Below, one piece after another: positions 8,861-16,836 of a stretch of DNA of 64,000 bases. This DNA comes from Clostridia bacterium (GTDB taxonomy: Bacteria > Bacillota > Clostridia > Oscillospirales > Acutalibacteraceae). The first letter of the stretch is position 1. Every line of letters starts with the position of its first letter. The position numbers and the translations under genes are program-made. The notes beneath the pieces are model-generated. The model was given only the letters and a program-made list of their open reading frames with translations. It did not search any database and was not told the DNA's origin. Location of the stretch: assembly GCA_017520705.1 (NCBI GenBank), contig JAFXFF010000018.1:1-64000 (forward strand). Direction: 5' to 3'.

Positions 8861-9946
8861 ATGGCAAGAGTGTACAATTTTTCCGCAGGTCCTTCCATGC
8901 TGCCCGAGGCCGTATTGACCAAGGCTGCAGCCGAGATGCTGGACTATGAGGGCAGCGGTCAGTCCGTGATGGAGATGTCTCATCGATCTAAGGTGTACCA
9001 GAGCATTATCGACACCGCTGAAGCCCTGCTGCGCGAGATCATGAACATCCCCGACAATTACAAGGTGCTGTTTTTGCAGGGCGGTGCTTCATCCCAGTTT
9101 GCGATGGTGCCGATGAACCTGATGACCGGCAGCGGCAAGGCCGACTATATCATCACCGGTCAGTGGGCTAAAAAAGCCTATAAAGAGGCGGCCCGCTACG
9201 GCAATGCCCGTGTCGTGGCCTCCTCCGAGGATAAGACCTTCTCGTATATTCCCAAGGTGGCTAAGGCCGACCTCGACCCCGAGGCGGACTACGTCCACAT
9301 CTGTATGAACAACACCATCTACGGCACGGTCTATCACGACCTGCCGGACACCGGCGACGTGCCGCTGGTGGCGGATATCTCCTCCTGCGTGCTGTCCAAG
9401 CCCATCGACGTGAGCAAGTTCGGCATTCTGTACGCCGGTGCCCAGAAGAATATGGCCCCCTCCGGCGTCACCGTGGTCATCATCCGCGAGGATCTCATCG
9501 GCAAGGCCATGGACATCACCCCCACCATGTTTAATTATCAGACCCACGCCGACAACGGCTCCATGTTCAACACGCCCCCCTGCTACACCATCTACGTGAT
9601 GAAGCTGGTGCTGGAGTGGATCAAGAACGAAGTGGGCGGTCTGGAGCAGATGCAGGCCATCAACGAGAAAAAAGCAAAAATGCTGTACGACTTCTTAGAT
9701 AATTCCAAACTGTTCAAGGGTACCGTCGTCCCCGAGGATCGCTCGCTGATGAACGTCCCCTTCGTCACCGGCAACGAGGAGCTGGACGCCAAGTTTGTCA
9801 AGGAGTCCACCGCCGCCGGCTTTGTCAACTTGAAGGGTCACCGCTCGGTGGGCGGTATGCGCGCCTCCATCTACAACGCCATGCCGGTGGAGGGCGTAGA
9901 GAAACTCATCGCCTTCATGCAGAAGTTTGAAGAGGAGAATACTTGA
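8861..9946 (+). CDS. serC: Phosphoserine aminotransferase
   Basis: Second step of serine synthesis: glutamate-dependent transamination of 3-phosphohydroxypyruvate to O-phosphoserine; cytoplasmic and PLP-dependent. 361 residues, the normal length. The N-terminus RVYNFSAGPSMLP and the phosphate/PLP site GGASSQFAM are diagnostic, and YAGAQKNMAPSG carries the PLP-binding lysine. The C-terminus GHRSVGGMRASIYNAMP is the conserved substrate-binding end. The ATG follows ATGGAGGT. It is the first gene of serC-serA, with the next start two bases beyond its stop. No serB is present in the window. Confidence 0.97.
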   Translation: MARVYNFSAGPSMLPEAVLTKAAAEMLDYEGSGQSVMEMSHRSKVYQSIIDTAEALLREIMNIPDNYKVLFLQGGASSQFAMVPMNLMTGSGKADYIITGQWAKKAYKEAARYGNARVVASSEDKTFSYIPKVAKADLDPEADYVHICMNNTIYGTVYHDLPDTGDVPLVADISSCVLSKPIDVSKFGILYAGAQKNMAPSGVTVVIIREDLIGKAMDITPTMFNYQTHADNGSMFNTPPCYTIYVMKLVLEWIKNEVGGLEQMQAINEKKAKMLYDFLDNSKLFKGTVVPEDRSLMNVPFVTGNEELDAKFVKESTAAGFVNLKGHRSVGGMRASIYNAMPVEGVEKLIAFMQKFEEENT

Positions 9947-9948
9947 TT

Positions 9949-11106
9949 ATGAAGATATGTACCTTAAATAAGATCGCTGCCTGCGGTACCGACCGCTTAG
10001 GCGCGGCCTACACCGTCACCGATGAGATGGCGGGTGCCGCCGGTGTGCTGGTGCGCTCCGCGGCGATGCACGATATGGATCTGCCGGACACCCTGCTGGG
10101 CATCGCCCGTGCCGGCGCCGGTGTCAACAACATCCCCATTGATAAATGCAGTGAGCAGGGCGTCGTGGTGTTTAATACCCCCGGCGCCAACGCCAACGCG
10201 GTAAAAGAACTGGTGCTGGCGGGTCTGTTCCTGGCCTCCCGCAAGGTGGTGGACGGCATCGCCTGGGCCCAGACCCTCAAGGGCGAGGGCGACGCGGTAG
10301 GCAAACTGGTGGAAAAGGGCAAATCCGCCTATGCCGGCCCCGAAATCCTGGGCAAGAAGTTGGGTGTCATTGGTCTGGGTGCCATCGGCGTGCTGGTGGC
10401 CAACGCCGCCGTGGCGCTGGGTATGGACGTCTACGGCTACGACCCCTATCTGTCGGTGGACGCGGCATGGAAGCTGTCCCGCCACATCCATCACGCCAAT
10501 ACGCTGGATGAGATCTACGCCGAATGCGACTACATCACCGTCCACGTGCCGCTGGTGCCGGACACCAAGGGTATGCTGAACGAGGCCGCCTTCGCCGCCA
10601 TGAAGGACGGCGTGCGGGTGCTCAACTTCTCCCGTGCCGGCTTAGTGGACAGCGACGCCATGCTGGCGGCGCTGGCAAGCGGCAAGGTGGCCGCTTACGT
10701 GGTGGATTTCCCCACCGACGAGATGCTGGGCGTGGCGAACGTCGTCGCCATCCCCCATCTGGGCGCCTCCACCCCCGAGAGCGAGGACAACTGCGCCGTC
10801 ATGGCCGCTAATCAGCTCAAAGCCTACTTAGAGGACGGTAACATCATCAATTCCGTCAACTTCCCCGACGTCAACGTCCCCCGTGCCGGTGACCTGCGCA
10901 TCTGCGTGCTGCACCGCAACATCCCCAATATGCTGGCCCAGATCAGCTTGCTGGTCTCCGCCTGCGGCGTCAACATCGCCTCCATGACCAACAAGTCCCG
11001 CAAGGATCTGGCCTATACCCTGCTGGACGTGGAGGGCACTGTGGCCGACGACGTGGAAGCGAAGATCGCCGCCATCGACGGCATCATCCGCGTCCGCGTG
11101 CTGTAA
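9949..11106 (+). CDS. serA: D-3-phosphoglycerate dehydrogenase (short ACT form)
   Basis: First committed step of serine synthesis: NAD-dependent oxidation of 3-phosphoglycerate. 385 residues with the catalytic/nucleotide-binding domain at about 1-300 (GARAGAGVNNIP region, GLGAIGVLVANAA as the NAD fold, NFSRAGLVD, and HLGASTPESEDNC with the catalytic His) and one C-terminal ACT domain (about 312-385, ICVLHRNIPNMLAQIS), the usual site of serine feedback. The start is taken as ATG 9949; a TTG at 9943 overlapping the serC stop is closer to GGAG and cannot be excluded. Co-transcribed with serC. Confidence 0.95.
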   Translation: MKICTLNKIAACGTDRLGAAYTVTDEMAGAAGVLVRSAAMHDMDLPDTLLGIARAGAGVNNIPIDKCSEQGVVVFNTPGANANAVKELVLAGLFLASRKVVDGIAWAQTLKGEGDAVGKLVEKGKSAYAGPEILGKKLGVIGLGAIGVLVANAAVALGMDVYGYDPYLSVDAAWKLSRHIHHANTLDEIYAECDYITVHVPLVPDTKGMLNEAAFAAMKDGVRVLNFSRAGLVDSDAMLAALASGKVAAYVVDFPTDEMLGVANVVAIPHLGASTPESEDNCAVMAANQLKAYLEDGNIINSVNFPDVNVPRAGDLRICVLHRNIPNMLAQISLLVSACGVNIASMTNKSRKDLAYTLLDVEGTVADDVEAKIAAIDGIIRVRVL

Positions 11107-11136
11107 TACCGATTACTTCAATGTCCTCTACATACA

Positions 11137-11174
11137 GAAAAGAGCCTGACCGTTCACACGGCCAGGCTCTTTTC
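11137..11174. terminator. Bidirectional terminator between serA and the dockerin gene
   Basis: AAAAGAGCCTG(A)CCG, a short loop and CGGCCAGGCTCTTTT. Both flanks end in A/T runs, so it suits both convergent genes. Confidence 0.9.
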
Positions 11175-11190
11175 TATTCTCTTCTGTTTT

Positions 11191-12531
11191 TCAGCGTTTC
11201 ACCTGCAGAATGGTGCCGTTGCCCACCGAGCCGACACCGTACCAGTTGCCCATACCGATAAAGAAATGGTCGGCATTCACCGCAAAGGCGGTGGGCATCA
11301 ACGAATGGGTATAGGTGGCCTCCGTGCGCAGTGCCGTAGGGTTGGCGGCATTGACGCTGTACACCGTCACCTGATAGGCGCCGGACTTTTCATAGGCCGT
11401 GAGCAGATACAGGCGACCGCCGTATGCCATCATATCGTACACGACGGCGCCATACGGCATCTCCAGCGGCGTGTATTTCACGAAATCGGTGGTGTAATAC
11501 AGATAGCCGGTGGTAAGGAACATCCGCCCGCCCAAGGACTCCTTCTCCCACAGGGGCAGGCCGGCGGAGCTATACAGACCGCCGTGGGTAGCCGTCTTCA
11601 GGTCCGCCGTAAACTCAAACCGATCCTCTCGCTCATTGTAGCGGTACATCTCAAAGGTGGAGCGATAGCTGTCCTCATCCTCGTACCAGAAATCGGCGTA
11701 CAAATTTCCACCCAAAACGTACAGGTTCATGGAACGGATGACGTTGCTGTTATCGGTAGCGATCGGCTGACCGTCCTTATACAGCGGCAGGGTGTCGTAG
11801 GTGACCCCATCCTCGGTATAGGCAATGGGGCTCTCGCCGCGGTTGGCGCCTACGGCGGCGTACAGCCGCCCCTCAAACCACACCACGTCAAAATTGTGCA
11901 AGCCGTAGGGAAGTACCGTGCGAGTCTGCCACACGCCGTCCACCAGCTCGTAATAATTACCGCGGGCAGGGGCGCCCACGGGGTCAAAGCCAGGGATGGT
12001 CAGCACCCCGTTGTAGTCGTAAAAGCGGCCCACCTGCTCATCCGGCAGAATGGCCTCTACGGTCCAATTGCCCAGATCGTCCAAGGGACAGGACAGCACA
12101 GGGGCGTCGCCGCTGTTTTGGCTGTAATTGCCGCAGCCCACGTACAGACGGTCCTCAAACAGGATCATGTCCCACGCGCAACGGGCCAAATAATCGGAGG
12201 GGTAATGCTTAGCGGCGGGGGCTCCTAAATTCACGTATTTCGTGGCGGCATACATAGACTCCTGCTCCTCGCCGCCCAGCCGCTGTTGCAGCAGACCCAA
12301 ATCCTGATTGTTGATACGGCCGTCGCCGTTGAGATCCGCGTCACCCACGATGGTCACGTCCCAATCCCCCAACCACTGCTGGAGCAGACCCAGATCGCGG
12401 TTGTTTACGGTGCCGTCGCCGTTGACATCCCCCGCTGTTTGCGAGGCGGCGCGGGCATAGGAGAGCATGTCGGCGGACAGCACACCCACCAACAGCGCCA
12501 CCACCAGCAACACCGTCCCTATCCGTTTCAT
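11191..12531 (-). CDS. Secreted protein with N-terminal type I dockerin and a beta-propeller-like C-terminal region
   Basis: 446 residues. The signal peptide (about 1-29) ends in YARAAS. Two calcium-binding dockerin repeats follow at about 35-87: DVNGDGTVNNRDLGLLQQWL and DLNGDGRINNQDLGLLQQRL. The rest (about 95-446) has recurring blocks of the type MILFEDRLYVGCG, VVWFEGRLYAAVG, LYVLGGNLYADFW and MMAYGGRLYLLT, about 50-60 residues apart, which suggests a beta-propeller; no enzyme motif was recognised. The dockerin implies attachment to a cohesin-bearing scaffold or surface protein. A dockerin before, rather than after, the functional part is less common. The start ATG follows GGAGGG. Confidence 0.8.
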   Translation of the reverse strand: MKRIGTVLLVVALLVGVLSADMLSYARAASQTAGDVNGDGTVNNRDLGLLQQWLGDWDVTIVGDADLNGDGRINNQDLGLLQQRLGGEEQESMYAATKYVNLGAPAAKHYPSDYLARCAWDMILFEDRLYVGCGNYSQNSGDAPVLSCPLDDLGNWTVEAILPDEQVGRFYDYNGVLTIPGFDPVGAPARGNYYELVDGVWQTRTVLPYGLHNFDVVWFEGRLYAAVGANRGESPIAYTEDGVTYDTLPLYKDGQPIATDNSNVIRSMNLYVLGGNLYADFWYEDEDSYRSTFEMYRYNEREDRFEFTADLKTATHGGLYSSAGLPLWEKESLGGRMFLTTGYLYYTTDFVKYTPLEMPYGAVVYDMMAYGGRLYLLTAYEKSGAYQVTVYSVNAANPTALRTEATYTHSLMPTAFAVNADHFFIGMGNWYGVGSVGNGTILQVKR

Positions 12532-12601
12532 TGGGTCCCTCCTTTCTGCGTATCCTCATCGTTCCCTATCATACCAAACCAACCCATCCTCTGTCAACAA
12601 G

Positions 12602-12630
12602 AAAAGCCCGACCGCACGGGTCGGGCTTCT
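12602..12630 (-). terminator. Terminator of the dapA-ddh-lysA operon
   Basis: AAAAGCCCGACC, a four-base loop and GGTCGGGCTT, just after the lysA stop on the minus strand, with a T run on that strand. Confidence 0.85.
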
Positions 12631-12633
12631 GGC

Positions 12634-13947
12634 TTATTCGTCCAATGCCACAATATCCTCCAGCGTTTCGCGGCGAACAGCCACATAGCTTGCGCCGTCC
12701 CGCAGCATCACCACGGGAGGACGGGGGATGCGGTTGTAATTGGAGGCCATGGAATAGTGATAGGCGCCCGTGGTCAGCACCGCCAGCAGCTCACCGCGAG
12801 CCATATCGGCAGGGAGCGCCACGTCGAGCTGGATGATGTCGCCGCTCTCGCAGCAACGGCCCACCACGTCGGCGGTCATATCCCGCGCCGCGCCCAAACG
12901 GGTGGCGGGCAGCACGGTGTAGGGCGATCCGTACAACGCAAAACGGGGGTTGTCGGTCATGCCGCCGTCCACGGATACGTAATTCTTGTACCCCTCGATC
13001 TTCTTCACCGCACCCACGATGTAGAGGGTCAGGCCCGCATCCGCCACGATGGAGCGACCCGGCTCCATATAGACGTGGGGCATCGCGATGCCTGCCGCCG
13101 CTACCTTCTCCTTCATATAGGCCGCCACCTCGCGGATGGAGGCGGCGATGTCGATGGTGGGCTCCGACGCCACGTAGCGCACACCGTAGCCGCCGCCGAT
13201 ATCCAGTTTTTCCGTCGTGTAGCCGTAGGTGTCTTTCATATCCTTGAGGAAATCCACCATCACGTCCACGGTGGCGATGTACACGGAGGAATCGAACACC
13301 TGCGAGCCGATGTGGCAGTGAAAACCGCAGAGTGTCACATTAGGGGCGTCCAGCGCCTGCTTTACGATGCGGGAGGCGTCCCCCGTCACGATGGCAGAGC
13401 CGAATTTGGAGTCCACCTTGCCGGTGTTCACCGCCTCGTAGGTGTGGCAGTCGATGCCGGGGGTGATGCGCAGCATCACGGGCTGAACCACACCTTTTTC
13501 GCCAGCGACGGCGTTGATGGCGGTCAGCTCCTCGGGGTGATCCACCACAAAGGTGCCCACGCCGCAATCCATGGCATAGGCGATGTCAAAATCCGTCTTG
13601 TTGTTGGAGTGGAAATAGGCGTTCTCCATGGGAAAGCCCGCCGCGTGGGCCGTGGCGATCTCGCCGGCGGACACCACGTCCACACCCAAGCCCTCCTCCG
13701 CCATAATGGCGTACATCCGCTTGAAAGAACAAGCCTTGGAGGCATAGAGGGCGTGACCCTTGTCCCCGAAGCACTCCTGCAGGGTATCGCGGTAGACCCG
13801 CGCCTGCCGACGGATGCGGTTTTCGTCCATCAGATAGAGGGGCGTGCCGTATTCCTGCGCCAAATCGGCGGTGTTCTGCCCCGCAAAGTGCAGAACGCCG
13901 TCTACGGCGGTGAGGTTTTCACAAATTAAGTCGTTCGAAACATCCAT
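12634..13947 (-). CDS. lysA: Diaminopimelate decarboxylase
   Basis: Last step of lysine synthesis: PLP-dependent decarboxylation of meso-diaminopimelate. 437 residues. ALYASKACSF carries the PLP lysine. Other visible features are HSNNKTDFDIAYAM, the CHIGSQ histidine region, LDIGGGYGVRY (phosphate loop), MEPGRSIVADAG and the C-terminal RCCESGDII with the catalytic Cys. The ATG at 13947 is preferred; a TTG three codons upstream is too close to AGGA. Third gene of a lysine operon behind ddh and dapA and ended by a terminator directly after its stop. Confidence 0.96.
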   Translation of the reverse strand: MDVSNDLICENLTAVDGVLHFAGQNTADLAQEYGTPLYLMDENRIRRQARVYRDTLQECFGDKGHALYASKACSFKRMYAIMAEEGLGVDVVSAGEIATAHAAGFPMENAYFHSNNKTDFDIAYAMDCGVGTFVVDHPEELTAINAVAGEKGVVQPVMLRITPGIDCHTYEAVNTGKVDSKFGSAIVTGDASRIVKQALDAPNVTLCGFHCHIGSQVFDSSVYIATVDVMVDFLKDMKDTYGYTTEKLDIGGGYGVRYVASEPTIDIAASIREVAAYMKEKVAAAGIAMPHVYMEPGRSIVADAGLTLYIVGAVKKIEGYKNYVSVDGGMTDNPRFALYGSPYTVLPATRLGAARDMTADVVGRCCESGDIIQLDVALPADMARGELLAVLTTGAYHYSMASNYNRIPRPPVVMLRDGASYVAVRRETLEDIVALDE

Positions 13948-13976
13948 GGGAGTCAAAGTCCTTTCGCTGGAGGGAA

Positions 13977-14954
13977 TTATAGCATCGTTTTCCGCAATTC
14001 TTCGGCGGACAGGGGCGACAGGTCGGCGGGAGCCACGTCAAACACCGTCTTGCAACCGCACTCACCACGGCTTGCCGCCTTACACACGGCACGGGCGTAT
14101 GCCACCAGCACACTGGCGGTGAATTCAGGGTTGGAGTCCAGTTTCAGGCTGTACTCGATGGCGTGCTTGTGCTCCCCCTCCTTGCCGGTGACGCCGGTGC
14201 GGATGACAAAGCCGCCGTGGGGGATGCCGCTGTGGTTGGCTGCCAGCTCCTCGGCGGTGATGAAGGTGACGGTGGTATCGTAATCGGCGAAATAGTTGGG
14301 CATTTCCTTGATTTCACGCTCGATACGGGCCAAATCGGCACCCTCTTTTGCCACCACGTAGCACTCACGCAGGTGCTTCTGGCGGGTGGTCAGGTCGGGA
14401 TTGGTGCCTTCACGCACCGCCTGCAGTGCCCCGTCGATGGGCACGGTATACTGGCGGGCGTCCGCCACGCCGTCAATGCGGCGGATGGCGTCGGAGTGGC
14501 CCTGGCTGACACCGCGCCCCCAGAAGGTGTAGTCCTTGCCCTCGGGCAGGACGGCGGAGGCATACAGCCGATTGAGGGAGAACAGGCCGGGGTCCCAGCC
14601 GCCGGAAATCAGCGCCACGGTGCCGCCCTCTTTGGCGGCGGCGTCCACCGCCGCGAAATGGGCAGGGATGGCGGCGTGGGTGTCAAAACCGTCCACCACG
14701 TTGTATTCCTTCGCCAAGGCGGGGGTCATCACCGGCAGGTCGGTAGCCGAGCCGCCGCAGATGATCACCACGTCGATGTTCTCCTTGTGGGCAGACAACT
14801 CATCCACGTGATACACGGGGGCGCCCAGCACCGTCTGCACACTCGCGGGAGGGCGGCGGGTGAACACACCCACGCACTCCATATCGGGAGCCTGCCGCAG
14901 AGCACACTCCACACCGCGGCCTAAGTTGCCGTAGCCGTAGATAGCGATTTTCAT
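13977..14954 (-). CDS. ddh: meso-Diaminopimelate D-dehydrogenase
   Basis: One-step NADPH-dependent reductive amination of tetrahydrodipicolinate to meso-diaminopimelate, bypassing the succinyl/acetyl branches. 325 residues, the normal length. MKIAIYGYGNLGRGVECAL is the nucleotide fold and GWDPGLFSLNRLYA is highly characteristic. The start at 14954 follows AAGGAGTGA; the open frame continues upstream without a comparable site. Located between dapA and lysA, so lysine and peptidoglycan diaminopimelate are both fed through this operon. The 98-base repeat between it and dapA does not contain an obvious terminator on this strand. Confidence 0.95.
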   Translation of the reverse strand: MKIAIYGYGNLGRGVECALRQAPDMECVGVFTRRPPASVQTVLGAPVYHVDELSAHKENIDVVIICGGSATDLPVMTPALAKEYNVVDGFDTHAAIPAHFAAVDAAAKEGGTVALISGGWDPGLFSLNRLYASAVLPEGKDYTFWGRGVSQGHSDAIRRIDGVADARQYTVPIDGALQAVREGTNPDLTTRQKHLRECYVVAKEGADLARIEREIKEMPNYFADYDTTVTFITAEELAANHSGIPHGGFVIRTGVTGKEGEHKHAIEYSLKLDSNPEFTASVLVAYARAVCKAASRGECGCKTVFDVAPADLSPLSAEELRKTML

Positions 14955-14981
14955 AAAATCACTCCTTGGTTGATAAAATGA

Positions 14982-15080
14982 CAATCCCTCCGTCACGGCT
15001 ATGCCGTGCCACCTCCCTTTACACAAGGGAGGCACGCCGCCTACGGCGGCTACGGGCGGGCAGGGGTCTCGCCCCTACAA
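14982..15080. repeat. Composite palindromic intergenic repeat
   Basis: A run of short hairpins: CACGGC/GCCGTG, CCTCCCTTT/AAGGGAGG, GCCGCC/GGCGGC and GGGGTCTCGCCCC. It fills the whole gap between dapA and ddh and ends at the dapA stop. Related pieces are at 52507-52703, 59379-59559 and 62929-62990. It has no coding capacity and looks like a dispersed non-autonomous repeat. Confidence 0.7.
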
Positions 15081-15971
15081 TTAGTCAATCAGATTTTGCT
15101 CGCGCATCAGGGTATACAGCTTCTCCGCGTTCTGCTCCTCCATAGGGGTCAGGGGCAGACGCAGATAATTCTCGCAATAGCCCATTTTGGCCATGGCCGC
15201 CTTGACGGGGATGGGGTTGACCTCGCTGAACAGCGCGTCGATGAGGGGCAAATACGCCAACTGCTTTTCGGTGGCGGCGGCGGTGTTGCCCTCCAGATAG
15301 TCGTGACACATCTTAGAGGTCTCGGCGGGCAGCAACTGGGACAGCACCGAGATGACGCCCTTGCCGCCCAGGCTGAGCACGGGGACGATCTGGTCGTCGT
15401 TGCCGGAGTAGATGTCGATCTTGTCGCCGCACAGGTGAGCCACCTGAGCGATCTGGGAGATGTTGCCACTGGCCTCCTTGATGCCCACGATGTTGGGGTG
15501 CTCCGCCAGCGCCGCCACGGTGGCGGGCAGCAGGTTGCACCCCGTGCGGGAGGGCACGTTATAGAGGATGCAGGGCACCGTGCTGGCGTCCGCAATATCG
15601 GTGAAGAATTTGATGAGACCCTTCTGAGTGGCCTTGTTGTAATAGGGGGTGACCAGCAGCACCGCATCGGCGCCCACAGAGCCCGCGTACTTGGTCAGGT
15701 CGATGGCGTAGGCGGTGTCGTTGGAGCCGGTGCCGGCGATGACAGGCACGCGACCGGCCACACGCTCTACGCAGTAGCGGATGACCTCCTTGTGCTCGTC
15801 ATCGGACAGGGTGGAGGCTTCGCCGGTGGTGCCTGCCACCACGATGGCGTCGATGCCGGACTCGATCTGCCAGTCGATCAGACGGCCGAAGCGCTCATAG
15901 TCCACGCCCGCCGCGGTCATGGGGGTGATGATGGCGGTGGCGGCGCCGGTAAAGATGGTGTTTTTCATCAT
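15081..15971 (-). CDS. dapA: 4-Hydroxy-tetrahydrodipicolinate synthase
   Basis: Condenses pyruvate with aspartate semialdehyde, the entry step to lysine and diaminopimelate. 296 residues (295 if the second ATG at 15968 is used; the AGGAAAG lies six and nine bases away). Conserved elements are GTTGEASTLSDDEH (about 44-57), the Tyr of YNVPSRTGCNL, and IVGIKEASGN with the Schiff-base lysine. The frame is open further upstream, but that part overlaps the leader terminator. It is the first gene after a lysine riboswitch, which fits repression by lysine. Confidence 0.97.
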   Translation of the reverse strand: MMKNTIFTGAATAIITPMTAAGVDYERFGRLIDWQIESGIDAIVVAGTTGEASTLSDDEHKEVIRYCVERVAGRVPVIAGTGSNDTAYAIDLTKYAGSVGADAVLLVTPYYNKATQKGLIKFFTDIADASTVPCILYNVPSRTGCNLLPATVAALAEHPNIVGIKEASGNISQIAQVAHLCGDKIDIYSGNDDQIVPVLSLGGKGVISVLSQLLPAETSKMCHDYLEGNTAAATEKQLAYLPLIDALFSEVNPIPVKAAMAKMGYCENYLRLPLTPMEEQNAEKLYTLMREQNLID

Positions 15972-16003
15972 TATCTTTCCTTTCTCATACGAAAACATAC
16001 ACA

Positions 16004-16036
16004 GCAAAAAGGGGATAGCACAATGCGGCTATCCCT
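16004..16036 (-). terminator. Riboswitch-controlled terminator
   Basis: On the minus strand GGGATAGC, an eight-base loop and GCTATCCC are followed by CTTTTT, 35 bases before dapA. Its left arm repeats the GGCTATC sequence that closes the aptamer, consistent with mutually exclusive folding. Confidence 0.9.
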
Positions 16037-16061
16037 CACAGATCCACTATTGTGGATAGGA

Positions 16062-16235
16062 TGGTGATAGCCCTCCGCATTGCTGCGACAACAGGACGGA
16101 TATTGTCCGCACTGCCAGCCGACTGCCTGCCACGACAGCCGCTTCGGCATCGGCCCCTTTCCCCCACGGCTGCGGCAGCCGCCCACACGGGCCATAGGCA
16201 GGGTACTCTTGACGCGATGCGCCTCTATCTACTAT
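16062..16235 (-). ncRNA. Lysine riboswitch (L box)
   Basis: Read on the minus strand from about 16235, the leader shows the conserved L-box order: AGATAGAGGCGC, AAGAGTA, GGGGGAAAGGGGCCGATGCC GAAG, then CGGAGGGCTATCAC closing the first stem. A small ATCCAC/GTGGAT hairpin (16042-16057) and a T-tailed terminator follow. With lysine bound the terminator should form and stop transcription of dapA-ddh-lysA. This is motif recognition by eye; a covariance-model search would settle the exact ends. Confidence 0.92.
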
Positions 16236-16241
16236 GGCAAG

Positions 16242-16270
16242 AGTGTAGCACAAACCCTTGCGGTTGTCAA
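16242..16270 (-). promoter_or_regulatory. Promoter of the lysine operon
   Basis: On the minus strand TTGACA (16270-16265), a 17-base spacer and TACACT (16247-16242). Transcription would begin just before the first riboswitch stem. Confidence 0.9.
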
Positions 16271-16298
16271 CAGTTTTTCATAAAGGATGCTTTTATGG

Positions 16299-16328
16299 TT
16301 GACAAAGGCGGCAAAAGGCGTGTATAAT
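16299..16328 (+). promoter_or_regulatory. Promoter of tRNA-Ser
   Basis: TTGACA (16299-16304), an 18-base spacer and TATAAT (16323-16328), 14 bases before the tRNA. It is divergent from the lysine operon promoter. Confidence 0.88.
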
Positions 16329-16341
16329 AGGCCTGTTACTC

Positions 16342-16433
16342 GGAGATGTACCCAAGTGGCTGAAGGGTCCGCACTCGAAATGCGGTAGGGTGTTAATAGC
16401 ACCGCGAGAGTTCAAATCTCTCCATCTCCGCCA
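16342..16433 (+). tRNA. tRNA-Ser(CGA)
   Basis: A 92-base class II tRNA with a long variable arm. The acceptor GGAGATG pairs with CATCTCC; the anticodon arm CCGCA-CTCGAAA-TGCGG gives anticodon CGA (codon UCG). The T arm is GAGAG-TTCAAAT-CTCTC and CCA is encoded. Its last 26 bases are repeated at 16546-16571. Confidence 0.96.
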
Positions 16434-16562
16434 AAAAAGAAGCATCACCATCTGGTGGTGCTTCTTTTTTCGTGATGTGGGAGTAGTCTGAAATCTCGTT
16501 AGTTTGCCGCCAGGCAAACTATAGAAGGATGCGAAGCATCCGACGGAGTTCAAATCTCTCCA
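16431..16562 (+). repeat. Structured tRNA-associated repeat, copy A
   Basis: 132 bases that match 17575-17706 at 126 positions. In order it holds a T-tailed hairpin (AGAAGCATCACC/GGTGGTGCTTCT, terminator of the tRNA), TAGTTTGCC/GGCAAACTA with a four-base loop, and GGATGC-GAA-GCATCC, and it ends in the tRNA 3' sequence. Of the six differences between the copies, four form two compensating base-pair changes in the last stem. Confidence 0.85.
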
Positions 16563-16571
16563 TCTCCGCCA
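16546..16571 (+). repeat. Duplicate of the tRNA-Ser 3' end (attachment-site-like)
   Basis: 26 bases identical to 16408-16433, from the T-loop side through encoded CCA. Duplication of a tRNA 3' end is the classical trace of site-specific insertion. There is no integrase gene nearby. Confidence 0.85.
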
Positions 16572-16574
16572 AAG

Positions 16575-16614
16575 AATAACCGTCATTCTGATACAACAGA
16601 ATGACGGTTATTTT
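16575..16614 (+). terminator. Terminator after the duplicated tRNA end
   Basis: AATAACCGTCATTCTG and its exact complement CAGAATGACGGTTATT, followed by TTT. Its position directly after the duplicated tRNA end suggests that it was the original tRNA terminator. Confidence 0.85.
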
Positions 16615-16684
16615 ATGCTCTAAATAAGCTTTTTGAGAACTTTTTTATGTTAAAATTCTTTACTATTTCGTTTGTATCCATTTC

Positions 16685-16776
16685 AAATCGTTGAGAGATA
16701 GTAAATCGTTAAATTATTGGCCTAATCGTTAATTTATAAGGAAAACCGTTGAATTATAGCCGATAATCGTTAAAAT
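16685..16776 (+). repeat. Five direct repeats at about 20-base spacing
   Basis: Copies of (A)ATCGTTRAATTAT-like sequence have their CGTT at 16689, 16707, 16727, 16747 and 16768, at intervals of 18, 20, 20 and 21 bases. The last touches the -35 box of the next promoter. The helical phasing suggests an operator or iteron-type protein-binding array. Confidence 0.65.
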
Positions 16777-16777
16777 A

Positions 16778-16806
16778 TTGAAATTCAACTATGGTCGTGG
16801 TATAAT
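16778..16806 (+). promoter_or_regulatory. Promoter of the 16837 gene
   Basis: TTGAAA (16778-16783), a 17-base spacer and TATAAT (16801-16806), directly after the repeat array. Confidence 0.75.
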
Positions 16807-16836
16807 AAAATTACGTCATAAACGGAGGTGCTCGTT

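Noticed and set aside
16293..16586. Minus-strand frame across the tRNA and its duplicate, containing two WRRWRDLNS stretches
   Set aside because: It is a translation of the tRNA-Ser 3' end and its repeat, a known type of annotation artefact. The repeat itself is kept as a finding.
16685..16776. CRISPR-like array
   Set aside because: Repeats are short, degenerate and spaced at two helical turns without true spacers; no cas genes.
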